Source: Cranoglanis bouderius
Taxonomy: Eukaryota; Chordata; Actinopteri; Siluriformes; Cranoglanididae
Assembly: GCA_023630585.1 (NCBI GenBank)
Contig: CM042543.1
Span: 22,228,260 to 22,292,259, forward strand
Reading direction: 5' to 3'
Length of the DNA: 64,000 nucleotides
The translations under genes were made by a program, and so were the position numbers. Below, piece by piece: positions 1 to 11,284 of this stretch (position 1 is the stretch's first letter; each line of letters begins with the position of its first letter). The notes beneath the pieces were generated by a model, which saw only the letters and a program-made list of their open reading frames with translations, was not told where the DNA came from and searched no databases.

Positions 1-383
1 TTATTCAGCACAGTTTGTGATGGTTTCATGGTTAGTACCAGAGAATAATCTGATGTATTTTTGTCTTTAAAAGTACTGATTAAACTGCATTTACATGTTC
101 ATGGTCATTTTTGCAATTGAAAGTTGCTTAATTAGATTTATTTTATGGGTCATCCTCAGATTATTCAAAATACCCATGTGCAGTTCAAACCTCTGAGGTT
201 GCCAGACCTTTAAAAAATAATTCAAGCAAGGCAGGAATTTTTTCAACTATGTCTAGACCATCCCTTAAACCAACCAACCAACCAATCAATCAATCAATCA
301 ATAATAAGACAATAGAAAATGTTTAAATATGATGAGAATTAAAGTAAGACCTTTTTTAAAAAATTAGTTAGTTAGTTGGTTAG

Positions 384-500
384 TAACCTTTATTTAACCA
401 GAATAAAAACTCATTGAAATAAAATCTCTTTTACAAGAGTGACCTGACCAAGAAGGCGTGCAAAAACTCAACAACAATTAAAGACACAACAACAGTTAAC
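384..500. repeat. Dispersed teleost repeat fragment, with short AACC/AATC and TTAG tracts just upstream
   Basis: The stretch from about 384 (TTTATTTAACCAG, then an ATCTCTTTTACAAGAG palindrome-like segment and a GACCTGACCAAGA motif) resembles a repeat I have seen widely dispersed in fish genomes. Tetranucleotide tracts (AACC/AATC at about 270-300, TTAG at about 363-384) precede it. Bases 1-270 show no other feature. Family name not known; recognition is from memory. Confidence 0.4.
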
Positions 501-584
501 ACATTAAGAAAAAAGAAAAATCCCCCCTCTCCCCAGAGATGGGAAAATAAGTGAAAATCAATAAATAAAACAAACTGAAATAGA

Positions 585-890
<306 letters not shown>

Positions 891-891
891 G

Positions 892-1242
892 TGTGTGTGT
901 GTGTGTGTGTATGTGTGTGTGTGTGTGTGTGTCACATCCAGATGTTGTGTCTGATGAGGAGGTACTAATTTTGATCTTTTATACTGTTCATGGTTTCCCA
1001 AGTGTGCGGAGCCTACAGGCATCCAAATGACTGTTTTAACACCTACGCTCTGTGGCAAAACAGGTGGGAATTAGTCTTTAAGTCCATATTTCCTCTGCTG
1101 AGTGAGTTTATGCAGGTGTGTGTGTGTGTGTGCATGTGCGTATTATTCTTCAGCGGTTTCAGGAATGATATTTTGGAAGGGTGTGTTAACATGACCTAGA
1201 GTATAGTGCTACTCCACTCATGACCTCCCTGAGCATGACTGT

Positions 1243-1305
<63 letters not shown>
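892..1305. repeat. GT/TG microsatellites at 892-932, 1115-1131 and 1241-1305
   Basis: Three separate GT tracts lie in otherwise unremarkable sequence. The longest, at 1241-1305, has about 32 units. The sequence between them (933-1240) contains nothing I recognise. Confidence 0.9.
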
Positions 1306-1306
<1 letters not shown>

Positions 1307-1766
1307 AATAGTTGTAGAAGTACTCTGCAGTCATGTGAATTACCTCACAGTGGCTTTGCCATTCATGTCTGTCACACCCACACACACAAAAGCATTTGTT
1401 TCACTTAAATGTTTCACCTGCTTTATTCTGTGCTGTCTAGTCTGTGTGCACAAGCCATTAATATATGTTATGGTCAGCGTCGATTATCAATGTCGGCAAA
1501 CTTGCTGAGTGTGCAGTAACTTCCTGTTCTGTTTTTTTTCACCCTTTCACTTGTACAGTTTAAGATAATAACTATAACTGCTGTAATTAACATTTTTTCC
1601 ACGTCTTTTGGGGAGAACATCTGACATTGATGCTCAGACAAGAACAACTTGCCTCCTGAGTGCTGAATGGTCAGTGTTAGTTGTTGTTGTTGTTGCTGCT
1701 GCTGCTTCTGCTATTTGAATATCTTAAATCATAAATCATAAATTCATAAAAAGAGGAAATTGTAAC

Positions 1767-1768
<2 letters not shown>

Positions 1769-1859
<91 letters not shown>
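1769..1859. repeat. (TA)n microsatellite, about 45 units
   Basis: This is a perfect TA array abutting the left end of the Tc1 element at 1860. A second TA array (3161-3237) abuts that element's right end. The stretch 1306-1768 holds no recognisable feature beyond a short CAA/GTT-type tract near 1678-1705. Confidence 0.95.
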
Positions 1860-1862
<3 letters not shown>

Positions 1863-3157
1863 CTGATTTCTTCTCATACTGAATAGTTTTTGATCTTCAA
1901 ACAAAATACAAAATGAAACAAAGGCAACCTGAGTAAACACACAATACAGTTGTTTTTTTTATTGAAGCAAAAAAAAAAAAAAAGTTATCCAACACCTATC
2001 TCCAATGTGAAAAACTAATTGCCCCTTTAAAATCTGGTTGTGCCATCTTTAGCAGCAATAACTGCAACCAAACGCTTCTGATAACTGGAGATCAGTCTTT
2101 CATTTACTTCTAGGACTAGGATTTACTAATACGATTTAGGTCACTGTATTGCTGCATAATCCAGTAGCGCTTGAGTTTCAAATTACGGACTGAAGACCGG
2201 ACATTCTCCTTTAGGATTTTCTGGTAGAGAGCAGAATTCATATTTCTCTCAATTATTGCAAGTTGCCCTGAAGCAGCAAAGCATCCCCACACCATCACAC
2301 TTCCACCACCATGCTTGACCGTAGATATGATGTTCTTTTTTGGAATTCTGTGTTTGGTTTATGGCAGATGTAATGGGACCCCTGTCTTCCAAACAGTTCC
2401 ACTTTCGACTCATCAATCCACAGAACATTCTCCAAAAAGGTTTGAGGATCATCACAGTGTGTTTTGGCAAAATTCTGATGAGTCTTAATGTTCTTCTGGG
2501 TTAACAGTGGTTTTCACCTTGCCACTCTTCCATGGATGCCATTTTTGCCCAGTGTCTTTCTGGTAGTGGAGTCATGAACAGTGATCTGAGGCCAAGAGAG
2601 GCCTGTAGTTCCTTTGATGTTGTCCTTGGCTCTTTTTTGACTTGCTGGATGAGTCATTGCTGTGCTCTTGGAGGAATTTTGGAAGGTCGGCCTCTTCTGG
2701 GAAGGTTCACTACTGTGCTGAGTTTTTCCATTTGGAGATAATGGAAACTGTGGTTCTTTGGAGTCCCAGAGCCTTTGAAATAGCTTTGTAACCAGACTGA
2801 TGTATTTCAATCACCTTCTTCCTCATCATTTCTAGAATTTTTCAATTTTGGCATATTGTGTTTTCCATTTTCATTCTGTTGAAAAATTTATATTTAAATG
2901 TTGTATTGATTGAACAGGATTTGCAGTAATCAGGCCTGGTTGTGTCTAGTCCAGCTGAACCCCATTATGACATAGATTTGGGAAATTAGTAACTATGGGG
3001 GAAAATACATTTTCACACAGACCCAGTTGGTATTGGAGAACTTTCTTACTTCAATAAATAACTATCATTTAAACACTGTATTTTGTGTTTACTCAGGTTG
3101 CCTTTGTTTTATGTTAGATTTTGTTTTAATTTCACAAACAGAAGAAATCAGGAAGGT

Positions 3158-3160
<3 letters not shown>
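1860..3160 (-). mobile_element. Tc1/mariner-like transposon relic, copy 1 of an internally deleted subfamily
   Basis: The ends share CTGATTTCTTCT in inverted orientation, followed by a longer inverted repeat (AACAAAGGCAACCTGAGT on the left, ACTCAGGTTGCCTTTG on the right). The outermost tip (TTTTTCACAGCAC type) is missing at both ends, replaced by TA arrays. The interior is a decayed Tc1 transposase read on the minus strand. The closest relative in the window is the plus-strand copy at 35840-37215, which shares the same internal deletion. Confidence 0.8.
2116..2810 (-). pseudogene. Tc1 transposase pseudogene (frameshifted, catalytic C-terminus deleted)
   Basis: Three minus-strand frames together give pieces of a Tc1 transposase. 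The N-terminal part (2514-2810) carries the helix-turn-helix region ending in a GKNGIHGRVAR motif. The middle (2249-2470) is out of frame. The 2116-2298 piece shows MMVWGCFAASGQLAIIE and NVRSSVRNLKLK, typical of the region between the first and second catalytic Asp. The block that should carry the second Asp and the PIE(N/M)LW glutamate is deleted, so the protein cannot be catalytic. A family transposase is about 340 residues. No intact start-to-stop frame exists. Confidence 0.75.

Positions 3161-3237
<77 letters not shown>
3161..3237. repeat. (TA)n microsatellite, about 38 units
   Basis: Perfect TA array at the right border of the 1860-3160 Tc1 relic. Confidence 0.95.
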
Positions 3238-3239
<2 letters not shown>

Positions 3240-3398
3240 TTCTATCATTTTGATTATTTATTTATACTATTATTGTTTTGCTATCATACTTTCTATTGGA
3301 ACAAAACAATTATGGTATTGTGACAATCCTACACAATTTTAAAATAGGATCAGGAGTTGTTGTTTTTTTTTATATATAATTGAAAGAGTCAATTATAT

Positions 3399-3722
3399 GT
3401 GCAGTACATTGGTGCAGTGGGTAGCATTACTGGCTCACAGCTCAAAGGTCCCCAATTCGATCATGAGCTCGGAATACTGTCTGTGTGGTGGTTCTCTGCA
3501 TGTTCTCCTCATGCGTGTGTGGGTTTCCTCCAGGTTCCCTGGTTTCCTCCCTCTACCCAAGAACATGGGCAAACTGGCCTAAATTGCCTCTGGGTGTGTG
3601 TGCGCATGGTGACCTGGGATGAACTGGCATCCCCTCTGGGTTGTATTCTCACCTCAAGCCCAGTGTTCCCGGGATAGGTTCCAGATCCACTGTGACCCTC
3701 ACCAAGTGGAGACTTAAAATTA
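3399..3722 (+). mobile_element. DANA/Mermaid-like tRNA-derived SINE, near full length
   Basis: The 5' part resembles a tRNA-derived polymerase III head (GTGCAGTGGGTAGCATTACTGGCTCACAGC, with a box B-like GGTCCCCAATTCGATC). The body then has the CATGTTCTCC, TGGGTTTCCTCC, GGGATAGGTTCCAG order of the zebrafish DANA/Mermaid family. The 3' end is an AATGAATGAATG tail. Further copies lie at 5535-5705 (minus), 19500-19720, 56500-56795 and 63770-64000 (minus). Family assignment is from remembered consensus features. Confidence 0.65.
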
Positions 3723-5534
3723 ATGAATGAATGAGTCAGTTACACCCTGAATGAAAGGACAAAATAAAAATGGGTAAAAATGAAAATAATGAATATTCTT
3801 GAAATGGTTTTACAAATTCAATTTGCTAGAGCTACATACATAAACACAAACATATATACACACACATTTTTTTTTTCATTTAAAATTGGATATTTAAATT
3901 AATATTTAAGTATTTAAAACAAAAGAAAGTAATTGTTCAATATCTTAAATATTTAATATTAAAGATTCTGCACTATTTCTAGTTACCTACAGTATTTTAA
4001 TGTAAGCAAATTTGATACTGACCATGTGAACTGCTTTGTACAAAAGGTCAGATTTTCCTCATGTCTAATTTATTCTATTGAATTATGTGTTCAGTTGACA
4101 CTCCAATGGATTTGATCATAAGGTTTTGCACAAATTTGTGGAGTCCATTCCAGCTTGAGTGCACACTGTCATTAAAGCAAAAAGGGGACATACCAAATAC
4201 TAAGAAACTCTGAAATTCATGTAAATATTTCAAATATTCTACTTTTCACTCAAGTTTTTATAATAATATAATTTGTAATTTACAATTACTTCAGTCTACA
4301 AAATAGTTTATAAACTGCTAGCTATTTGATTGAAAACAGCAGCACTACCATGCAAGTGAAAAATATACTTAGTTAACTTGGTGTTTTGAGGCAATCAACT
4401 TTGTACGTTGTCACCTTTCCTTTTAATGTTTACAGTAAAGTATTTTCATCACACTGTTGTGATTTGGTTTATAGTAAAATCTAGGTGTATAACTACTTGG
4501 TAGGATCAAATGTCGTTGTTCATATTGGTGCTTTATTAAGCTACATCCAAATAAACATCTGGTAGTGTTGTTTTTTGTCTAGCTAACTTTCTTGTGCACA
4601 TTATAGGTTTATAGTTTGACAGGACACCAGAGCCTGTCAAAATAACTACCTGTCAAGTAGAAAAACAAGCTAGGCATCGGTTTTCAATCAAAGCTCTCCA
4701 GGCTCTTCATTCTCTTAATCTTTTGTGGTGTAAGACATTGTTAGGAAGGAGGACTTTAAAAACAAAGGAGAGAAGCATTTAGTTCCAAAGAATAGGGCTG
4801 TCATGATTTTGGGTTTCTTTTTAATTTCAGTAACTGCTTAGAAAATGATGTACTTTGACTGTATTGTTATTTTTTTAGGTGGGTATAGAACGGGTTGTCA
4901 CTGTTATTTTATTGCATAATGGTTGATGTGAACAGTTGAGGTGAGGTCTGTTTTCTTTTTACTTTTCTATTGTATTTCATCTTATTTTATGTTCTGCCTA
5001 GTGTTATCTTGCAGGCAGTAATGGTATGACCGTGTGAGCGTGTGCGCTTTTGATTGTGATGCAGCAACACGACATTCATGTGTGTACATAAGAAGAGCGG
5101 CAGCAAAGTTATTCTTCATTCCTAGCCTATTTTAATACACAATAAGTTTACTATTGTATTGGTCAAAACTTGGTGAAAGAAAGAAAACAACACCATTTCA
5201 ACATTTCTAGACTCATCCTTATGGAAACGTGACCAAATAATTTGTTGTAACTGTTGGTTTCATGGCATTGCTGTTAATGTGACAGCTGTACTCAGCAACA
5301 TTTTGCCTATACAATAAAAGACATCAACAACAGGGAGAACTGTTGTAAATTACAGACACTCTGACACTGTAGGTTTAAACCTCATTTAATCTCTCCCAGG
5401 ACCTGTCAGTGAGTCACATTCTTCACTACTAATTTCAATCTTTATAATACTTACAGAATAATACTCTGTAATATGAATAACTGAATAATAAAGCATTCAT
5501 ACACACACATTCGCACACTCATACACATACACAC
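3723..5534. other. No gene seen
   Basis: AT-rich sequence without a supported coding block, tRNA or recognised transposon. An AT-rich A/T run region (3880-3960) and a CA-poor stretch around 4400-4700 are unremarkable. Segment 5015-5130 (GTGTGAGCGTGTGCGC, then AAGAAGAGCGGCAGCAAAG) has an LTR-like flavour, but I could not find its borders. Confidence 0.5.
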
Positions 5535-5705
5535 ATTACCAAGTAGGGGCATTTTAGGTGCATTTAGGAGGAAACTGGAGAACCCAGAGGAAACCCACAT
5601 GGACACTGGGAGCAAGGGTGGCAGCACTACTCCAGTAACCCGAGCTCTGGATTGAACCAGTGATTCTGGAGCTGTGAGGTGGTAATGCTACCCACTACAG
5701 CACAA
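5535..5705 (-). mobile_element. DANA/Mermaid-like SINE, 5' half, antisense
   Basis: Reverse complement of the SINE head and first body block: GAGGAAACTGGAGAACC and AGCTGTGAGGTGGTAATGC, ending at CCCACTACAGCAC. The tail half is missing. A short CA/TA tract precedes it at 5500-5530. Confidence 0.6.
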
Positions 5706-6459
5706 ATATGAAAAATATGTACAGTATGTGTACAGTGAAAAAATGCTCAAGTCTATCTAGAAGAAATTGTATGTAGCCGTGACCTCCTACACTCCACTAA
5801 CAACCAAGTCATAAATGACTTGCCGTTAAACACACTAGCAATGAGGAAATCATGAGCATTGAATTACAGGCTAAAATTTCAAGTGCTATATCACTCAGAA
5901 GGTTCCTGACAACTCAAGCAACATGATCCTTGTCTTCAACAAGGAAACATTGCATTTATTAAGCAAGTAGCTAGTGTTAGTTTTATTGTGGGAGTGTGTG
6001 TAACGTTTGTCTCCCAGTCCCATCAATGTACTGGTGCAGCATGAGCAAACAAAGAAAACAAACCCTTTTTCTGTAATGTCAGACAAGCAAAGTAGAGTAA
6101 AACCTGCATCTCTAACAGAACTGACACCGAGCTCAGCATTTGAAAAGTTCTCTCCTGTTTATTTTTGTCATAGTATTGATTGTAATTCCGATTTATTCCA
6201 GTCATGTCTGCTGTCTGCTGTCTGCTGCCTGTGTAGTCCTGTTGTTGTTGTTGGCTTTAATCCATAATACAGAAGTGTGTTCACTCTTACTGTACATTTT
6301 CTGTCTTAACCCCCAAATTGGCCAACACATTTTAAGATCTTTGAAGCTTGCTGATTAACAAGTTACCTAAAATTGTCATCATCAAGGAAGTGTAAGTAAA
6401 GATGGCTGAGGGAAATAATGAATTGCCATGAAACTCATTCAAACACACAAGTGACTTGC
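5706..6459. other. No supported gene
   Basis: An open plus-strand frame (6007-6267) exists, but it lacks a convincing splice donor and resembles no family I know. The rest is AT-rich. I see no repeat structure. Confidence 0.4.
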
Positions 6460-6461
6460 TA

Positions 6462-7843
6462 CAGTGGGGGAAAAAAGTATTTGATCCCCTGCTGATTTTG
6501 TATGTTTGCCCACTGTCAAAGAAATTATCAGTCTATGATTTTAATGGTAGGTGTATTTTAACAGTGAGAGACAGAATACAAACAAAAAAATCCAGAAAAA
6601 CGCATTTCAAAAAAGTTATAAATTGATTTGCATTTTAATGAGGGAAATAAGTATTTGACCCCTTCGACTTAGTACTTGGTGGAAAAACCCTTGTTGGCAA
6701 TCACAGAGGTCAGACGTTTCTTGCAGTTGGCCACCAGGTTTGCACACATCTCAGGAGGGATTTTGTCCCACTCCTCTTTGCAGATCCTCTCCAAGTCATC
6801 ATTTTCAATGTCCTGGCTGAGGGAAGGAGGTTCTCACCCAAGATTTGACGGTACATGGCCCCATCCATCGTCCCTTTGATGCGGTGCAGTTGTCCTGTCC
6901 CCTTAGCAGAAAAACACCCCCAAAGCATAATGTTCCCACCTCCATGTTTGATGGTGGGGATGGTGTTATGACTTGGGGTCATAGGCAGCATTCCTCCTCC
7001 TCCAAACACGGCGAGTTGAGTTGATGCCAAAGAGATCTGACCACACCTGACCACAACACTTTCACCCAGTTCTCCTCTGAATCATTCAGGCAAACTTCAG
7101 ACGGGCCTGTACATGCGCTTTCTTGAGCAGGGGGACCTTGCGGGCGCTGCAGGATTTTAGTACTACACGGCGTAGTGTGTTACCAATTGTTTTCTTGGTG
7201 ACTATGGTCCCAGCTGCCTTGAGATCATTAACAAGATCCTCCCGTGTAGTTCTGGGCTGATTCCTCACCGTTCTCATGATCATTGAAACTCCACGAGGTG
7301 AGATCTTGCATGGAGCCCCAGACCGAGGGAGACTGACAGTTTCTTCCATTTGCGAATAATCGCACCAATGGTTGTCACGTTCTCACCAAGCTGCTTGGCG
7401 ATGGTCTTGTAGCCCATTCCAGTCTTGTGTAGGTCTACAATCTTGTCCCTGACATCCTTGGACAGCTTTTTGGTCCATGGTGGAGAGTTTGGAATCTGAT
7501 TGATTGATTGCTTCTGTGGACAGGTGTCTTTTATACAGGTAACAAACTGAGATTAGCAGCACTCCCTTTAAGAGAGTGCTCCTAATCTTAGCTCATTACC
7601 TGTGTAAAAGACACCTGGGAGCCAGAAATCTTGCTGATTGATAGGGGATTAAATACTTATCTCCCTCATTAAAATGCAAATAAATTTATAACTTTTTTGA
7701 AATGCGTTTTTCTGGAATTTTTTGTTGTTACTCTGTCTGTCACTATTGAAATACATCTACTATTAAAATTATAGACTGATCATTTCTTTGTCAGTGGGCA
7801 AACATAAAATCAGCAGGGGATCAAATACTTTTTTCCCCCACTG
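6462..7843 (-). mobile_element. Tc1-like transposon, complete ends, TA target duplication
   Basis: The left end CAGTGGGGGAAAAAAGTA at 6462 and the right end TACTTTTTTCCCCCACTG at 7843 are inverted repeats flanked by TA on both sides (6460-6461 and 7844-7845). The subterminal sequence TTTGATCCCCTGCTGATTTT is also inverted. Length is 1382 bp. The transposase lies on the minus strand and is internally deleted. A second inner inverted pair (ACAGGTGTCTTTTATACAGG against CCTGTGTAAAAGACACCTGG near 7520 and 7600) forms a hairpin-like promoter-side segment. Confidence 0.9.
6676..7470 (-). pseudogene. Tc1 transposase pseudogene with a deletion of the DNDPKH-to-PIENLW block
   Basis: Minus-strand frames give an N-terminal DNA-binding part (7086-7349) with GAPCKISPRGV, NQPRTTREDLVNDL and KAHVQARLKFA. 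The central part (6710-7054) has PTIKHGGGNIMLWGCFSAKG and GENLLPSARTLKM. Immediately after LKM the frame jumps to material matching the family C-terminus, read out of frame. The second catalytic Asp and the third catalytic Glu are therefore missing. The frame between the two pieces is also broken. The element cannot be autonomous. Confidence 0.8.
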
Positions 7844-7845
7844 TA

Positions 7846-8667
7846 AATAATTGTAGTAAATCATTAATTAAGCTACAGTTATTTTGAAGCCAACACTAGC
7901 ATTATTTCCTCTGTGTTTGCGTTACTGATACTGTATGTAGTTGATTTGCTGATGTGCTTTGCACTGGGATTAGAAATTGATAGTCCTGGGTGCCTGGATT
8001 ATCGATTTGTCCACTCTGAGTATCTGTTTCACTTAGTATTAACATCCACATACAGTAAATTACATAAATTTGAAGTATCAGAGCATAGGAACACAGCTTG
8101 AATAGGGCTTTTCCTGATAGAGCCTCTGTTCTAAGCTATAATATAGAATTATAAAAAAAATTGTCTATTTTAACTACTTAAGTGTACAATTATTATTCAT
8201 TTCTTGTAAGCCCCCCACCCCACTCCACCCTCCCCATTTCAATCTTAACAGCATTCTTTACTAGTTGTACTAATATTATAAAAGCACTGGCAAACAGAAA
8301 GAAAAAAAAGAGTTTCCACAAAATCCTAGCTGCACATCAGTTGTTTGTGTTTGAATCAATGAGTATATGAAAGCTTCTGTCTGTTATGTTATGTGTGTGT
8401 GGAAACCGGGATCAATTAACACCACGAGTCCATTCAGAATGATAAAGAGAAATTACACAGAAAATTGAAAGCCATAAACAACAGCTTAAACATAGGCGCT
8501 GGCGTCATCATGCCAGACCAATATCACAAATGCCACATCTTTTTGATCCAGAAAAACAAATCTCAAGCAGTAAGAAAAATTTATACCACTGTGCTATTGA
8601 AACCTCAGACCTGATGATTAATTAAGCAAGAGTGCGATTATATTGAATATCGGCACAGCTGTGAGTG
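7846..8667. other. No gene seen
   Basis: AT-rich, with an oligo-A tract near 8150 and a C-rich patch (8210-8235). No supported coding or RNA feature. Confidence 0.5.
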
Positions 8668-9578
8668 TCAGTCGCTCAGCACGATGGGAAATCTCTGACA
8701 GATCCCCCAACCAAGGACGCTTCTCCTGAAGCATCTATCAAAGCTCCCCCTCCTGGTGGTCCTGGCCCTCTGGGCAAAATGTCCACACAGTCCCCCAGGT
8801 CCCGAAGCAGGCATTGTCCATAAAATAGCTGGTTCCCTGAAGAGCTGAGGAGCAGGCATGAGGCTGGGGCAGGGTTGCCGGGGTCATGACGGGGGAACAA
8901 GTATTGGGAGGTCGCACCATCAGCCTCTGGCATGAGCAGAGTTTGATAGGCAATTGCATCAACCTCTGGCTTGAACATGTCATGGCAAACTGTGACTTTA
9001 GTCTCTGGCGTGAGCATGGCTTGGGAGGTCGTGTCGTCAGCATCAGGTGTGAGATGGTCTTGGGAGACTTTGCCATCGGCCTCAGACAGGAGCTTGCCTT
9101 GGGAGGCCGTCTCGTGAGCCTCTGCCATAAGCAGAACTTGGTAGGCTATGTTGTCGACCTCTAGCAGGAACATGGCTTGGTTCCTCTGGCGTGAACTTGG
9201 ACTTGGTAGGCCATCTCTTTGGCCTTTGCCTTGAGCATGTCGTGGGAGGCTGTTTCGTTAGCCTCAGGCATGAGCAGAACTTGATAGGCCGTGCTGTCGA
9301 CCTCTACCCGGAGCACGTTGTGGAAAACTATGACGTTAGTCTCAGGTGTGAGCAGATCTTGGGAGGCTGTCCCGTCGGCCTCTGTGTGAGCAGATCTTGG
9401 GAGGCCGTCCCGTCTGCCTTGGTGTGAGCAGATCGTGGGAGGCTGTCTCGTTGGAGACATTAGGAAACAACCAATAACATTACAGGGGCAGAGACAGGAC
9501 AGAAACCAAAACAAACTGTCGTTCTTCGGGCAGTTCATGAGCACTGCTCGCTCAGCGCGAGGGGAAATCTCTGACACT
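8668..9578 (-). mobile_element. Collapsed Ty3/Gypsy-type LTR retroelement (partial 5' LTR, coding remnant, start of 3' LTR)
   Basis: On the minus strand, the sequence starting at 9578 reads TGTCAGAGATTTCCCCTCGC, an LTR start closely matching the solo LTR at 26411-26907 through its GCCCCTGTA segment. After about 115 bp it runs into a 39-bp tandem repeat region. It then reaches a GC-rich coding remnant and TTGGTTGGGGGATC, which looks like a polypurine tract. This is followed at 8700 by a second TGTCAGAGATTTCCC LTR start that stops after 33 bp. The two LTR starts form a direct repeat of about 28 bp. I see no intact gag or pol. Assignment to Gypsy rests on the LTR and on the PPT-to-LTR arrangement. 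Confidence 0.6.
8885..9460 (-). repeat. 39-bp coding minisatellite encoding 13-residue repeats
   Basis: About 13 diverged 39-bp units run through this stretch. Read on the minus strand they give 13-residue units such as LLMPEADGATSQY, MLTPETKVTVCHD and MFKPEVDAIAYQT. Because 39 is divisible by 3, the reading frame survives: 7 consecutive units are open at 8886-9173 and about 6 at 9180-9460. The two blocks are separated by a frame break near 9175. A three-unit super-repeat (PETxVxVxHD, then EVDxxAYQ, then LLMPEAxxTAS) recurs in both blocks. Function unknown. Confidence 0.75.
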
Positions 9579-9584
9579 GTAGCT

Positions 9585-9800
9585 TACACTGCATTGTAGA
9601 GACTTGTATGGCAGACCCTCTATATAACCTAAGGGTAATAATAAATGGTTTAATAAAACATGTTAAAAAATGTATAATTGTTGATATGGTGAAGCTTTCT
9701 GTAAGTAGACATTGATTTAACAGTTATGGACAGCGTCTCCAGTGTCAGCGATTTGTAACAGAGAGTACCTTTTCCACCACAGGAAAGTCTCATGCCAAGC
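9585..9800 (+). repeat. Fragment of dispersed repeat R1
   Basis: AGACTTGTATGGCAGACC followed by TTGATATGGTGAAG and CAGCGTCTCCAGTGTCAG matches the middle part of the repeat at 40478-41115 and 33925-34765. Neither end is present. 9801-10187 shows only a G-rich patch at 10095-10130. Confidence 0.45.
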
Positions 9801-10189
9801 TGCATTGCTGTTTATAGATTCACATAAGTGATAACAGGAACTATTTTGTTTTGTTCGTTCCACAACATTAAATGGAACATGTTGTTCATTAAAAAAAAAT
9901 TTTTAAATCATTGTTGGAAAATAGGTGTGGTATAAAACACTTGGAGATGTACTGCTGACATTTTAGTCACAGAAAACTGTAGACATTTTTAGCCATGAGA
10001 TTATTATTGATTAACATTTCAGTCAATCTAGTCTAGCCAGTGGTGGGAATGGCCGAGATACACTAGAGGACTCTAGTTGGGGAGTTTTTATTTTGTTTGG
10101 GGGTGGGGGAGAAGTGGGGATTGGGGGACACTTTCAGATGACCGGAGTGATATAAATATAAACATATAAATGTAAATACCTCTATAATA

Positions 10190-11284
10190 CAGGTGCATCT
10201 CAAAAAATTTGAATATCGTGGAAAAGTTCATTTTTTTTCTGTAATTTAACTTTCATATATTCTAGATTCATTAAGTTTATTTTAGATTAATTCACATTAA
10301 GTGAAATATTTCAAGTCTTTTTTGTTTTAATCTTGATGATTACGGCTTACAGCTCATGGAAATCAAAAATCCAGTATCTCAAAATATTAGAATAAACAAT
10401 TTATAATACAGAAATATTGACTTTCTGAAAAGTATGTTAATTTATACACTCAATACTTGGTCGGGGCTCCTTTTGCACGAATTACTGCATCAATGCGGCG
10501 TGGCATGGAGGCAATCAACCTGTGGCACTGCTGAGGTGTTATGGAAGCCCAGGTTGCTTTGATAGCGGCCTTCAGCTCGTCTGTTTTGTTGGGTCTGGTG
10601 TCTCTCATCTTCCTCTTGATAAAATTCAGGCCAGGCGAGTTGGCTGGTTAATCAAGCACAGTAATACCAGGGTCAGCAAACCAGTTACTAGTAGTTTTGG
10701 CACTGTGGGCAGGTGCCAAGTCCTGCTGGAAAAGGAAATCAGCATCTTCATAAAGCTTGTCAGCAGATGGAAGCATGAAGTGCTCTAAAATCTGGTAGAA
10801 GGTTGCATTGACTCTCGACTTGAGAAAACACAGTGGACCAACACCAGCAGATGACATGGCACCCCAAATCGTCACTGACTGTGGAAACTTCACACTGGAC
10901 TTCAAGCAACAAATCTGTGCCTCTCCACTCTTCCTCCAGACTCTGGGACCTTGATTTCCAAATGAAATGCAAAATTTACTTTCATCTGATAAGAGGACTT
11001 TGGACCACTGAGCAATGCTGTTTTGAGTAAAAAGGTGTTAAGCTGATTAGAGCTCTTCTCAGGTCGACATTCCTGTATAATAAATTCTTTATTCTAATAT
11101 TTTTGAGATACTAGATTGTTCCAGTATTTCATTTCCATGAGCTGTAAGCCGTAATCATCAAGGTTAAAACAAAAAAAGTCTTGAAATATTTCACTATGTG
11201 TAATGAATCTAGAATATATAAAAGTTCCACTTTTTGAATTAAATTAACTTTTCCACGATATTCTAATTTTTTGAGATGCACCTG
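10190..11284 (-). mobile_element. Tc1/mariner-like transposon, complete ends, TA target duplication
   Basis: The left end CAGGTGCATCTCAAAAAA and the right end TTTTTTGAGATGCACCTG are inverted repeats flanked by TA (10188-10189 and 11285-11286). An inner inverted pair, AGCTCATGGAAATCAAAA near 10351 against its complement near 11135, extends the termini to about 170 bp. At 1095 bp it is shorter than a full element. The transposase on the minus strand is partial. Confidence 0.85.
10440..11030 (-). pseudogene. Tc1/mariner transposase pseudogene, N-terminal part missing
   Basis: The clearest frame (10648-10905, minus) reads VTIWGAMSSAGVGPLCFLKS, then FLFQQDLAPAHSAKTT. The latter carries the second catalytic Asp in a QQDxAPAH context. 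After NWFADPGITVLD the frame meets a stop where the SPDLNPIE segment should follow; that segment is visible in another frame further left (about 10610-10650). The helix-turn-helix region is absent. Not functional. Confidence 0.75.

Noticed and set aside
3399..3430. Functional tRNA gene at the SINE head
   Set aside because: Only tRNA-like promoter boxes are present; the cloverleaf and 3' half are missing.
8886..9427. Plus-strand frames over the 39-bp minisatellite
   Set aside because: The repeat is open in several frames. The minus strand agrees with the LTR orientation and has the more regular 13-residue pattern.
8885..9460. CRISPR-like array
   Set aside because: Units are contiguous 39-bp repeats without unique spacers, in a eukaryotic genome.
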